Of a DNA stretch of 64,000 nucleotides, positions 50,852-61,558 are shown in pieces (position 1 is the stretch's first letter; the number at the start of each line of letters is the position of its first letter). A program made the position numbers and the translations under genes. Source of the stretch: Variovorax sp. WS11 (GTDB taxonomy: Bacteria; Pseudomonadota; Gammaproteobacteria; Burkholderiales; Burkholderiaceae_C); assembly GCF_010499245.1 (NCBI RefSeq), contig NZ_JAAGOW010000001.1, forward strand, positions 3,534,001-3,598,000. The letters run 5' to 3'. The notes under the pieces were generated by a model that was not told the DNA's origin, searched no databases, and was given only the letters and a program-made list of their open reading frames with translations.

Positions 50852-51844
50852 ATGCCCGCTTCTCTTTTCCGCCGCCCTTTCCTTGCCTTCGCCGGCCTCG
50901 CGCTGGCGGCGCCGCTGGCCTGGGGCCAGGCCGACTGGCCGCAGCAGCCCGTCACGCTGATCATGGGCTTCCCGGCCGGATCTGGCGTGGACGTGGTGGC
51001 CCGCACCATCCAGGAGCCGCTCTCGCAGAAGCTCGGCCAGCCGGTGGTGATCGACTACAAATCCGGCGCCGCCGGCAACATCGCCAGTGAATTCGTGGCG
51101 CGCGCCAAGCCGGACGGCTACACCCTGGCCTTCGGCACCGCCGCCACCCACGGCAGCAACGCCGCGCTCTACAAGAAACTGAGCTTCGACGTGGAGGCCG
51201 ACTTCGTGCCCGTGGCGCCGGTGCTGGACGTGTCGAACGTGCTCACCATCAACCCGGACGTGATCGACGTCAAGACGCTCAAGGAGTTCGTCGATCTGGT
51301 CAAGGCGAATCCCGGCAAGTACAACTACGCCTCCACCGGCAACGGCGCCGGCACGCACATGGCCTTTGCCGAGTTCAACTCGCGCCTGGGCCTGGACATG
51401 ATCCACGTGCCCTACAAGGGCGGGCCGGAGGCCATCACCTCGGTGGTGCGCGGCGAGACCTGCTGCATCATGAACCAGGTGCAGACCGTGCTGCCGCAGT
51501 ACAAGGCGGGCAAGGTGCGGCTGCTGGGCGTGACCACCGCCAAGCCGGTGGCGGCCGTCCGGGAGGTGCCGACCATCGCCTCCAGCGGCATCGCGGGCAC
51601 GCAGGGCTTCGACAGCTCGATCTGGTTCGGCGTGTTCGCCCCGAAGGGCACCGATGCGCGCATCGTCGAGAAGCTCAACACCGCCATCCGCGCGGTGCTG
51701 GAGCAGCCCGAGATTCGCGAGAAGTTCGAGGGGCAGGGCAATACGGTGCGCATCGAGACGCCGGCACAGTTCAAGCAGACGGTGCATGCCAACCGTGTGA
51801 AGTGGGCCGAGGTGGCGAAGGCGGCGAAGGTCAGCATCGACTGA
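50852..51844 (+). CDS. Bug-family tripartite tricarboxylate transporter receptor
   Basis: 330 residues with signal peptide (1-25, FLAFAGLALAAPLAWGQA) and the Bug fold: WPQQPVTLIMGFPAGSGVD, IDYKSGAAGNIASEFVARAKPDGYTL, GKYNYASTGNGAGTHMAF, HVPYKGGPEAITSVVRGE. A Cys-Cys pair (GETCCIMNQVQTVLPQYKAG) replaces the more usual aspartate-containing segment. ATG 50852 has AAGGA upstream. It is an orphan receptor without permease, and no enzyme gene is coupled to it, so the ligand cannot be guessed. Confidence 0.88.
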   Translation: MPASLFRRPFLAFAGLALAAPLAWGQADWPQQPVTLIMGFPAGSGVDVVARTIQEPLSQKLGQPVVIDYKSGAAGNIASEFVARAKPDGYTLAFGTAATHGSNAALYKKLSFDVEADFVPVAPVLDVSNVLTINPDVIDVKTLKEFVDLVKANPGKYNYASTGNGAGTHMAFAEFNSRLGLDMIHVPYKGGPEAITSVVRGETCCIMNQVQTVLPQYKAGKVRLLGVTTAKPVAAVREVPTIASSGIAGTQGFDSSIWFGVFAPKGTDARIVEKLNTAIRAVLEQPEIREKFEGQGNTVRIETPAQFKQTVHANRVKWAEVAKAAKVSID

Positions 51845-51892
51845 GCTCCATTCGACGGGTGCGCATCCTCCAAGGGAGCAATGCAGGCGACG

Positions 51893-53783
<1,891 letters not shown>

Positions 53784-53787
53784 AGCC

Positions 53788-54801
53788 ATGCCCGCCATGA
53801 CCATGATCCAGGCGCTGCGCTCGGCCATGGACCTGATGCTCGCGCGCGACGACAACGTCGTGATCTACGGCCAGGACGTGGGCTATTTCGGCGGCGTGTT
53901 CCGCGTCACCGAGGGCCTGCAGGCCAAGTACGGCCGCTCGCGCGTTTTCGATGCGCCGATCTCCGAAGGCGGCATCGTCGGCTCGGCCATCGGCATGGGC
54001 GCCTACGGCCTGCGCCCGGTGGTGGAGGTGCAGTTCGCCGACTACTTCTACCCGGCCTACGACCAGATCGTGTCGGAGGCGGCGCGCCTGCGTTACCGCT
54101 CGGCCGGCGACTTCTTCGCGCCCATCACCATCCGCATGCCCTGCGGCGGCGGCATCTACGGCGGCCAGACGCACAGCCAGAGCCCGGAGGTGCTGTTCAC
54201 TCATGTCTGCGGGCTGCGCACGGTGATGCCTTCGAACCCGCGCGATGCCAAGGGCCTGCTGATCGCCTCGATCGAGAACGACGACCCGGTCATCTTCCTG
54301 GAGCCCAAGCGCCTCTACAACGGCCCCTTCGACGGCCATCACGACCAGCCGCTGGTGCCCTGGTCCCAGCATCCGCTGGGCGAGGTGCCCGAGGGCTACT
54401 ACACGGTGCCGCTGGAGTCGGCCACGGTGTTCCGGCCCGGCAGCGCGCTCACGGCCATCACCTACGGCACGATGGTCTTCGTCTGCGAGGCGGCGGCGCG
54501 CGAGACCGGCATCGACGTCGAGATCATCGACCTGCGCAGCCTGTGGCCGCTGGACCTGCCCACGCTGGTCGCCTCGGTGAAGAAGACCGGCCGCTGCGCG
54601 ATCGTGCATGAGGCCACGCGCACCAGCGGCTTCGGCGCCGAGCTGACGGCGCTGGTGCAGGAGCACTGCTTCTACCACCTCGAGGCGCCGATCGAGCGCG
54701 TGGCGGGCTGGGACACGCCCTACCCGCATGCGCAGGAGTGGGCCTACTTCCCCGGCCCGGCGCGCGTCGGCGCCGCCTTCCGGCGCGTGATGGAGGACTG
54801 A
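53788..54801 (+). CDS. bkdA2: branched-chain 2-oxoacid dehydrogenase E1 beta subunit
   Basis: 337 residues. Transketolase pyrimidine-binding domain (about 1-180: ALRSAMDLMLARDDNVVIYGQDVGYFGGVF, DAPISEGGIVGSAIGMGAYGLRPVVEVQF) and C-terminal domain with IDLRSLWPLD and VHEATRTSGFGAEL. It forms the alpha2beta2 E1 with the gene upstream, and the E2 gene follows four bases after its stop. RBS is GAAG before ATG 53788. Completely colinear with Pseudomonas BkdA2. Confidence 0.92.
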   Translation: MPAMTMIQALRSAMDLMLARDDNVVIYGQDVGYFGGVFRVTEGLQAKYGRSRVFDAPISEGGIVGSAIGMGAYGLRPVVEVQFADYFYPAYDQIVSEAARLRYRSAGDFFAPITIRMPCGGGIYGGQTHSQSPEVLFTHVCGLRTVMPSNPRDAKGLLIASIENDDPVIFLEPKRLYNGPFDGHHDQPLVPWSQHPLGEVPEGYYTVPLESATVFRPGSALTAITYGTMVFVCEAAARETGIDVEIIDLRSLWPLDLPTLVASVKKTGRCAIVHEATRTSGFGAELTALVQEHCFYHLEAPIERVAGWDTPYPHAQEWAYFPGPARVGAAFRRVMED

Positions 54802-54805
54802 GCGA

Positions 54806-56116
54806 ATGGGCGAGCTTGCGATCAAGGTGCCGGACATCGGCGAGGGCATCGCCGAGGTGGAACTGGTCGCCTGGTGGGTCCAGCCGGGCGAGACGGTGGC
54901 AGAAGACCAGGTGCTGGCCGACGTGATGACCGACAAAGCCACCGTCGAGCTGCCCTCGCCGGTCGCCGGCAAGGTGCTCTCGCTGGGCGGTACGGTGGGG
55001 CAACTGATCGCCGTGGGTGCGGAGCTGATTCGCATCGAGGTGGAAGGGGGCGGCAACGTGGAGGTGCCTGGCACGCAGACGGCTGGGCCGACGCTCGCGC
55101 CTCCGCCTCCGCCTGCGCCTGCGCCTGCAGCCGTACCTGTGGCGGCACCGGCGCCAACACCGGCGCCAACACCGGCGCGCCCGCCCGCCGCTTCAGCCGT
55201 CAAGCCCGCGCCCGCCCAGCCGGGCGAGCGCCCCATCGCCTCGCCCGCCGTGCGTCGCCGCGCGTGGGAGCTCGGCATCGACCTGCGGCAGATACCCGCC
55301 AGCGGCACCGCCGGCCGCATCGTGCAGGCCGACCTCGACGCCTGGCAGGTCCGCCATCCCGGCGCACAGCGTGAGTCGCAGCAGCCCCCGGCGAGCGCAC
55401 CGCGCGGCGTCGAGCGCCACGACGAAGAGGCCGTGCCCATCACCGGCGTGCGCCGCCGCATCGCGCAGCGCATGCAGGAATCGGCGCGCCGCATCCCGCA
55501 TTTCACCTATGTCGAGGAAGTCGACGTCAGCGACGTGGAGCGCCTGCGCGTGCAGCTCAACGAACGGTGGGAGGGCGAGCGCCCGCACCTGACGCTGCTG
55601 CCCTTGCTGGTGCGTGCCCTGGTGCTGGCGGTGCAGCGCTATCCACAGGCCAACGCCCGCTTCGACGACGAGGCCGGCGTGCTCACGCGCCATGGCGCCG
55701 TGCACGTGGGCATCGCCACCCAGACCGAGGCGGGCCTCATGGTGCCGGTGCTGCGGCATGCCGAGGCGCTCGACCCGTGGTCCAGTGCGGCCGAGATCGC
55801 CCGCCTGGCCGCTGCCGCACGCGCCGGCCATGCCACGCGCGACGAGCTGAGCGGCTCGACCATCACCATCACCAGCCTGGGGGCCCTGGGCGGCATCGCC
55901 TCCACGCCGATCATCAACCTGCCCGAGGTGGCGATCGTGGGCGTCAACCGCATCGTGCTGCGGCCGGTCATGCGCGACGGCGCGATGCTGCCCCGCAGCA
56001 TGATGAACCTGTCCTGCTCCTTCGATCACCGCGTCATCGACGGCCAGTACGCGGCCGGGTTCGTGCAGGCGGTACGGGCCGTGCTCGAGTCCCCGGCTCT
56101 GCTGTTCGTCGAGTAA
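54806..56116 (+). CDS. bkdB: branched-chain 2-oxoacid dehydrogenase E2, dihydrolipoyl acyltransferase
   Basis: 436 residues. Lipoyl domain (1-78, lipoyl Lys44 in DVMTDKATVELPSP). A Pro/Ala linker (about 92-135) is coded in part by a 12-base tandem repeat near 55150-55180. Then come the peripheral subunit-binding domain (about 147-182, ASPAVRRRAWELGIDLRQI) and the catalytic domain (about 205-436), with His408 and Asp412 in SFDHRVIDG. It transfers the acyl group to CoA. No dihydrolipoamide dehydrogenase (E3) gene follows, so E3 must be shared from another complex. Confidence 0.92.
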   Translation: MGELAIKVPDIGEGIAEVELVAWWVQPGETVAEDQVLADVMTDKATVELPSPVAGKVLSLGGTVGQLIAVGAELIRIEVEGGGNVEVPGTQTAGPTLAPPPPPAPAPAAVPVAAPAPTPAPTPARPPAASAVKPAPAQPGERPIASPAVRRRAWELGIDLRQIPASGTAGRIVQADLDAWQVRHPGAQRESQQPPASAPRGVERHDEEAVPITGVRRRIAQRMQESARRIPHFTYVEEVDVSDVERLRVQLNERWEGERPHLTLLPLLVRALVLAVQRYPQANARFDDEAGVLTRHGAVHVGIATQTEAGLMVPVLRHAEALDPWSSAAEIARLAAAARAGHATRDELSGSTITITSLGALGGIASTPIINLPEVAIVGVNRIVLRPVMRDGAMLPRSMMNLSCSFDHRVIDGQYAAGFVQAVRAVLESPALLFVE

Positions 56117-56171
56117 CGCGAGGGTTTGCGAGCGTGTGACATCGCCGCAGCCCACTCCTAGAATCCGCCGC

Positions 56172-57572
56172 ATGGGGTCCACCAGAGCATGGTTGATGGG
56201 ACTGGTCCTCCTGGCTCATGCGGCAGCGGCGGCCAGCGCTGAAGCCGTGTCTCCAGCGGCGCCACCCCCCGCCCCCGCAACCCGCATCGTGGTCCTGATG
56301 CAGCTCGATGGCGCCATCGGCCCCGCCTCCGCCGACTATGTGCGCCGCGGTCTCGCCCTCGCTGCCCAGAAGGGCGCGCGCCTCGCCGTGCTGCAGCTCG
56401 ACACGCCCGGCGGCCTCGACGCCTCGATGCGCAGCATCGTCAAGGACATCCTCGCCTCCCCCGTGCCGGTCGCGACCTTCGTGGCGCCCAGCGGCGCGCG
56501 TGCCGCCAGCGCCGGCACCTACATCCTCTACGCCAGCCACATTGCGGCGATGGCGCCCGCCTCCAACCTGGGCGCCGCGACACCGGTCGCGATCGGCATG
56601 CCGACGCCGGGGCGGCCGGATGCGAAGCCCGATGACAAGAAGGAGAAGGGCACGGAATCCGCGCCCGATGCAATGACCGCCAAGCGCCTGTCCGACGCCT
56701 CGGCCTACATCCGCAGCCTCGCGCAGCTGCGCCATCGCAATGCCGAATGGGCCGAGCAGGCGGTGCGCGAGTCGGTCAGCCTGTCGGCGCAGGAGGCGTT
56801 GCAGAAGCGGGTGGTCAACATCGTGGCGCAGGACGTGGCCGACCTGCTGATGCAGGTCAACGGCCGCGACGTGGAGATGGACCGCGGCACCGTGCGCCTC
56901 GCCACGCAGCGCGCGCAGCTGCTGGTGTTCGAGGCCGACTGGCGCAGCCGCCTGCTGTCGGTGATCACCGAGCCCAGCCTGGCGCTGATCCTGCTGATGA
57001 TCGGCATCTACGGCCTGCTGTTCGAGTTCTCCAGCCCCGGCTTCGTGCTGCCCGGCGTGGTGGGGGCGATCTGCCTGACGCTCGCGCTCTTCGGCCTGCA
57101 GATGCTGCCCGTCAACTACGCGGGCCTGGCGCTGATCCTGTTGGGCGTGGCCTTCCTTGTCGCCGAGGCCTTCCTGCCCAGCTTCGGCGTGCTGGGGCTG
57201 GGCGGCATCGCCGCCTTCGCCTTCGGCGCCGTGCTGCTGATCGACAACGACGCGCCGGGCTTCGGCGTGCCGCTGTGGGTGGTCGCGCTGAGCAGTGCGG
57301 TCTCGGCGCTCTTCATCATCGTGGTCGCCGGCATGGCGGCCAAGGCGAGGCATCGCCCGGTAGTCAGCGGCGTCACGACCCTGGTGGGCACCACGGGCGA
57401 GCTGGTCGAGTTCGCCGACGGCGAGGGCTGGGCCCAGATCCAGGGCGACTACTGGCGCGTGACCGGCACGGGCGACCTGTATGCGGGCCGCCGCGTCCGT
57501 GTGAGCGGCGTGCAGGGCAGCGCCTTGCAGGTGGCGCCCGAGGGCCAGGAGGCGGCGGCCGCGAGGGCCTGA
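56172..57572 (+). CDS. NfeD-family membrane serine protease
   Basis: 466 residues. Signal peptide (1-24), then a ClpP-like protease domain (about 36-245) with [20 protein letters not shown] and the nucleophile Ser113 in AASAGTYI; the likely base is the lysine in MTAKRLSD. Next are four membrane helices (about 258-360) and a C-terminal OB-fold NfeD domain (about 395-455, [23 protein letters not shown]). In archaea and E. coli such proteases cut stomatin-like proteins, and a slipin gene follows directly. The ATG at 56172 begins the signal peptide. Confidence 0.9.
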   Translation: MGSTRAWLMGLVLLAHAAAAASAEAVSPAAPPPAPATRIVVLMQLDGAIGPASADYVRRGLALAAQKGARLAVLQLDTPGGLDASMRSIVKDILASPVPVATFVAPSGARAASAGTYILYASHIAAMAPASNLGAATPVAIGMPTPGRPDAKPDDKKEKGTESAPDAMTAKRLSDASAYIRSLAQLRHRNAEWAEQAVRESVSLSAQEALQKRVVNIVAQDVADLLMQVNGRDVEMDRGTVRLATQRAQLLVFEADWRSRLLSVITEPSLALILLMIGIYGLLFEFSSPGFVLPGVVGAICLTLALFGLQMLPVNYAGLALILLGVAFLVAEAFLPSFGVLGLGGIAAFAFGAVLLIDNDAPGFGVPLWVVALSSAVSALFIIVVAGMAAKARHRPVVSGVTTLVGTTGELVEFADGEGWAQIQGDYWRVTGTGDLYAGRRVRVSGVQGSALQVAPEGQEAAAARA

Positions 57573-57583
57573 GTCCACTGAAC

Positions 57584-58360
57584 ATGTTCTTCAATCTGAG
57601 CGTCGCACTCACCATCCTGGTCGTGGTGTTCGCGGTCCTGATCATTGCCGCCTCGCTGCGCATCCTGCGCGAGTACGAGCGCGGCGTGGTGTTCCAGCTC
57701 GGCCGCTTCTGGAAGGTCAAGGGCCCGGGGCTGGTGATCCTGATCCCCGGCATCCAGCAGATGGTGCGCGTGGGGCTGCGCGTGATGGTGCTGGACATCC
57801 CGAGCCAGGACGTGATCACGCGCGACAACGTTTCGGTGAAGGTGAACGCGGTGCTGTACTTCCGCGTGGTCGATGCCGAGAAGGCCATCATCCAGGTCGA
57901 GAAGTACTTCGAGGCCACCAGCCAGCTCGCGCAGACCACGCTGCGCGCAGTGCTCGGCAAGCACGAGCTCGACGACCTGCTGGCCGAGCGCGAGCGCCTC
58001 AACCTCGACATCCAGAAGACGCTGGAGTCGCAGACCGACGCCTGGGGCATCAAGGTGACCAATGTCGAGATCAAGCACGTGGACCTCAACGACAACATGG
58101 TGCGCGCGATCGCGCGCCAGGCCGAGGCCGAGCGCGAGCGCAGGGCCAAGGTGATCCATGCGGAGGGCGAGCTGCAGGCCTCGGTCAAGCTGGCGGAGGC
58201 GGCCGAGATCCTGGCGCGCGAGCCGCAGGCGCTGCAGCTGCGCTATCTGGAGACACTGACGGTGATTGCGGCGGACAAGAACTCGACCATCATCTTTCCG
58301 CTGCCGCTGGATATCGTGGGGCCGCTGTTGCAGTGGCTGCGGAAGAAGCCTGGGGAGTGA
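57584..58360 (+). CDS. SPFH/slipin (stomatin-like) membrane protein
   Basis: 258 residues. One N-terminal membrane helix (about 5-27), then the SPFH domain: [44 protein letters not shown], and a C-terminal coiled coil (about 180-215, [20 protein letters not shown]). Slipins organise membrane microdomains and are often encoded with NfeD, which lies 11 bases upstream. The pair probably functions together. ATG 57584 starts a typical slipin N-terminus. Confidence 0.92.
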   Translation: MFFNLSVALTILVVVFAVLIIAASLRILREYERGVVFQLGRFWKVKGPGLVILIPGIQQMVRVGLRVMVLDIPSQDVITRDNVSVKVNAVLYFRVVDAEKAIIQVEKYFEATSQLAQTTLRAVLGKHELDDLLAERERLNLDIQKTLESQTDAWGIKVTNVEIKHVDLNDNMVRAIARQAEAERERRAKVIHAEGELQASVKLAEAAEILAREPQALQLRYLETLTVIAADKNSTIIFPLPLDIVGPLLQWLRKKPGE

Positions 58361-58440
58361 TCGAGGGGCTCGGGCGCATCCACGGCCAGCAGCCCCTGCG
58401 CGTGGCAAGATGCCGCGTCCCCACCGCCCGGTCCCTTCGC

Positions 58441-59418
58441 ATGCTCATCAACTGCGTCGTCTACGAGAACGGCACCAAGCTGGCCGACATCCCCGTTTCC
58501 GATATCAGCGACTACGTCTCGCTGCCCGGCTGCTTCGTCTGGGTCGCGCTGCGCGACCCCACGCCCGCGGAACTCGCGGAGGTGCAGGAGGAGTTCGGGC
58601 TGCATCCGCTGGCAGTCGAGGATGCACAGCACGGCCACCAGCGGCCCAAGGTCGAGGAGTACGCGGACTCGCTGTTCGTGGTGATGCATCTGGTGGAATT
58701 GGGCCGGGGCGGGACGCCCGCTGAGCTCTCCCTGGGCGAAGTCGATGTCTTCGTCGGCCGCAACTACGTGGTCTCCGTGCGCAACCGCAGCGAGCACGGC
58801 TTCGTCGAGGTGCGCGAGCGTTGCGAGCGCGAGCCCGAGCTGCTGAAGAACGGGCCGGGTTTCGTGCTCTATGCGCTGATGGACGCGGTGGTCGACCGTT
58901 ACTTCCCCGTCATCGACGCCTTCGAGGTCGAGCTCGAGGCCATCGAGCAGCGCATCTTCACCAAGGGTTCGGCGCGCGAGAACATCAAGCAGCTCTATCA
59001 GCTCAAGCAGCGCCTCACGCTGCTCAAGCACGCCGTCGCACCGCTGCTCGAAGGCACCGGCAAGCTGCACGGCGGGCGCGTGCCGCAGATCTGCGCCGGC
59101 TCGCAGGACTACTTCCGCGACGTGGTCGACCACCTGGGCCGCATCCACAACACCATCGACTCGATGCGCGACACCATCGGCACCGCCATCAGCGTCAACC
59201 TCTCGATGGTCACGATCGAGGACAACGAGGTCACCAAGCGCTTCGCGGCCTGGGCGGCCATCTTCGCCGTGTGTACCGCCTTCGCCGGTATCTGGGGTAT
59301 GAACTTCGAGCACATGCCGGAGCTGAAGTGGCGCTACGGCTACTGGGCCGCGCTGGGCCTGATCGGGAGCTTCTGCGCCTTCCTGTACTACCGTTTCCGG
59401 CGCGCGGGCTGGGTTTAG
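58441..59418 (+). CDS. corA: CorA-family magnesium/cobalt transporter
   Basis: 325 residues. A cytoplasmic funnel domain (1-255) with VWVALRDPTPAELAEVQEEFGLH and HPLAVEDAQHGHQRPK, a long stalk helix (about 225-275), two membrane helices near the C-terminus, and the ion-selectivity motif GMN followed by FEHMPEL in the connecting loop. It ends with basic residues (RFRRAGWV). The pentamer imports Mg2+ or Co2+. No M-box or other leader element is seen in the 80 bp upstream. The 3' end overlaps the convergent GntR gene by four bases. Confidence 0.93.
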   Translation: MLINCVVYENGTKLADIPVSDISDYVSLPGCFVWVALRDPTPAELAEVQEEFGLHPLAVEDAQHGHQRPKVEEYADSLFVVMHLVELGRGGTPAELSLGEVDVFVGRNYVVSVRNRSEHGFVEVRERCEREPELLKNGPGFVLYALMDAVVDRYFPVIDAFEVELEAIEQRIFTKGSARENIKQLYQLKQRLTLLKHAVAPLLEGTGKLHGGRVPQICAGSQDYFRDVVDHLGRIHNTIDSMRDTIGTAISVNLSMVTIEDNEVTKRFAAWAAIFAVCTAFAGIWGMNFEHMPELKWRYGYWAALGLIGSFCAFLYYRFRRAGWV

Positions 59419-60173
59419 GCGAAGAGGCTGGCCAGGTCCGGCGCCTGCTGCGCGGCGCCGGCACCGGCGATCACGCGCTGCTCCAGCTCGTCGAGGTGCT
59501 CCAGGGCCACGGCCAGCGCGCGCGCGAGCGAGGCGCCCGAGAGCGCCTCGATGATCTGCTCGTGCTCCCGCGGCGCGCAGCTCGCGGCCTCTGCCGTGTC
59601 GTACAGCGCCTTGTAGAGCTCGGTGTTGGCGATCAGCCGCTGGAGATAGGACAGCAGCTCCTCGCTGCCCGTCATGCGCGCGAGCAGCAGGTGGAACTCG
59701 CCCGCCTGGCGGATCGCGTCTTCGCGCCGCCCTTCCTTGAAGGCCCGCTGCTCGGCCTGCACGTGCTTGCGCAGCGCCGCGCTTTGCTCGCGCGACAACT
59801 GGCCGAACAGCGTCGTGACCACCCCCGCCTCGACGATGCGGCGCGCGCGGTAGATGCCGCGCATGTCCTCGATCGAGGGGTTGGGCACGAAGGCGCCTCG
59901 GTTGTGCTCCAGCACCAGCCTCTTTTCCATGCCCAGCCGTGCCAGCACCTTGCGGATGGCGCCGCGCGTGCAGCCCAGCGCCTCGGCCAGGGCCCGTTCG
60001 CGCAGCGGCGTGCCGGGGCGCAGCTTGCCGCTCAGCAGGGCTTTCGAGACGGCTGCGTAGACGCGCTCGTCCACGCTGATGGAGTCGGCGGGTGCCTCGG
60101 CCGGCACGTCGCGTGCGGCGCGTGCGCTGGAGGCGGAAGATGCGGTGGACGTGCGGCTGCGGGCAGTGGGCAT
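59415..60173 (-). CDS. GntR/FadR-family transcriptional regulator
   Basis: 252 residues. A Ser/Ala-rich N-terminal tail (1-32) precedes the winged HTH (about 33-100, VYAAVSKALLSGKLRPGTPLRERALAEALGCTRGAIRKVLARL) and an all-helical FCD ligand domain (about 108-230, RARRIVEAGVVTTLF, AGEFHLLLARMTGSEEL, EHEQIIEAL). It diverges from the amidohydrolase-MFS operon across a 176-bp gap containing a TGGTTAACCA palindrome, so it probably represses that operon until a substrate is present. Confidence 0.9.
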   Translation of the reverse strand: MPTARSRTSTASSASSARAARDVPAEAPADSISVDERVYAAVSKALLSGKLRPGTPLRERALAEALGCTRGAIRKVLARLGMEKRLVLEHNRGAFVPNPSIEDMRGIYRARRIVEAGVVTTLFGQLSREQSAALRKHVQAEQRAFKEGRREDAIRQAGEFHLLLARMTGSEELLSYLQRLIANTELYKALYDTAEAASCAPREHEQIIEALSGASLARALAVALEHLDELEQRVIAGAGAAQQAPDLASLFA

Positions 60174-60272
60174 GAAAGAGCGGGGAAGGCGTGCCGGAAA
60201 TATTAACCGGCGCTATCCCGCCGCGCGGCTTTGGCCGGGATTGACGAAGCGATGGCCAATCTTTACCATGCG

Positions 60273-60286
60273 TTTGGTTAACCAAA
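60273..60286. promoter_or_regulatory. palindrome TTTGGTTAACCAAA, probable GntR operator
   Basis: Perfect 14-bp palindrome with the TGGT-ACCA half-sites common in FadR-type operators. It sits in the AT-rich part of the divergent gntR/amidohydrolase gap, 64 bases before the amidohydrolase start. A further half-site (GACCAA) lies at 60302-60307. Confidence 0.6.
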
Positions 60287-60349
60287 AATATAAGAATAGT
60301 TGACCAATCTCTTTGCCCAGTCTGTTTCTTCTTTCTCTTCGGATCCGCC

Positions 60350-61558
60350 ATGTCCCCAGCCCCGCTGCTGCTTCGCAATGTGCGCCCCCTGGGCGCTGCC
60401 GCCGTCGACCTGCTGGTGCAGGACGGCCGCATCGCCGCCCTCGGCCCCGCGCTCGAAGCCGCGGCGGGCTGCGTGGTGGAGGAGGGCGGCGGCGCCCTGC
60501 TGCTGCCCGGCCTGGTCGAGGGCCACACCCACCTGGACAAGACGCTGTGGGGCCTGGACTGGTATCGCAACGAGGTCGGCCCGCGCCTGGTCGACCGCAT
60601 CGACAACGAGCGCGCCTTCCGCCGGGCCAGCGGCCACGATGCGGCGGCGCAGTCGCTGGCGCTGGCCAAGGCCTTCCTGGCGCTGGGCACCACGCGCCTG
60701 CGCACCCATGTGGACATCGACACCGAGGCCGGCCTGCGCCATCTCGAAGGCGTGCTGCGCACCCGCGATGCGATGCAGCAAGTGCAGCAGATCCAGATCG
60801 TGGCCTTTCCGCAGTCGGGCCTGCTCGGCCGCCCCGGTACGGCCGAACTACTGGATGAGGCCCTGGCGCGGGGCGCCGACGTGCTGGGCGGCCTGGACCC
60901 GTGCGCGATCGATGGCGATCCGGTGCGTTCGCTGGACCTGCTCTTCGAGATCGCGCAGCGCCACGGCCGGCCGCTCGACATCCACCTGCACGAGCCCGGC
61001 GCGATGGGGGCCTTCTCGCTGGAACTCATCCTCGATCGCACGGCCGCGCTGGGCCTGCAGGGCCGGGTCGCGATCAGCCACGGCTTCTGCCTGGGCGATC
61101 TGCCCGAGCGCGAATGCGAGGCGCTGTTGGCGCGCATGGCGAAGCTGGGCGTGGCGCTGATCACCAGCGCGCCGGCCGCGCGCGCCGTGCCGCCGCTCCT
61201 GGCCTGCCGGCGCGCCGGCGTCACGGTGCTGGGCGGCAACGACGGCATCCGCGACACCTGGTCGCCCTACGGCAGCCCCGACATGCTGGAGCGCGCGATG
61301 CTGATCGGCCTGCGCTACAACCTGCGGCGCGACGACGAGCTCGCGGTCGCGCTCGACTGCGTGACCGAGGCGGGCGCGCGCGGCTGCGGCTTCGAGGCCT
61401 ACGGCCTGGCGCCCGGCTGCCGCGCCGACCTGGTGCTGGTCGAGGCGCAGACCGTCGCGCAGGCCGTGGTCGCGCGGCCGCCGCGGCGGCTGGTGGTGTC
61501 GGGCGGGCGCGTCGTGGCGCGCGAGGGTGCGTTGCTGCCCGGCGCAGTGGCGGCATGA
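60350..61558 (+). CDS. amidohydrolase, cytosine-deaminase-like
   Basis: 402 residues of the amidohydrolase superfamily, cytosine deaminase/atrazine-type branch. Metal ligands His59 and His61 (GHTHLDKT), LRTHVDID, IHLHEPG, ISHGFCL, and the catalytic GGNDGIRDTWSPYGSPDM with Asp. It should deaminate or hydrolyse a heterocyclic amine or amide. It is translated together with an MFS permease (ATGA overlap) and controlled, by inference, by the divergent GntR protein. The substrate might be a pyrimidine, hydantoin or creatinine-like ring; I cannot choose. Confidence 0.87.
   Translation: MSPAPLLLRNVRPLGAAAVDLLVQDGRIAALGPALEAAAGCVVEEGGGALLLPGLVEGHTHLDKTLWGLDWYRNEVGPRLVDRIDNERAFRRASGHDAAAQSLALAKAFLALGTTRLRTHVDIDTEAGLRHLEGVLRTRDAMQQVQQIQIVAFPQSGLLGRPGTAELLDEALARGADVLGGLDPCAIDGDPVRSLDLLFEIAQRHGRPLDIHLHEPGAMGAFSLELILDRTAALGLQGRVAISHGFCLGDLPERECEALLARMAKLGVALITSAPAARAVPPLLACRRAGVTVLGGNDGIRDTWSPYGSPDMLERAMLIGLRYNLRRDDELAVALDCVTEAGARGCGFEAYGLAPGCRADLVLVEAQTVAQAVVARPPRRLVVSGGRVVAREGALLPGAVAA

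Noticed and set aside
55150-55180. 12-base tandem repeat as a candidate regulatory or CRISPR-like repeat
   Set aside because: It encodes the Pro/Ala linker of the E2 protein, where such repeats are common; only about two and a half units.
58243-61257. 1004-residue minus-strand frame across corA, gntR and the amidohydrolase
   Set aside because: Shadow reading through three well-supported genes; no conserved segment seen.
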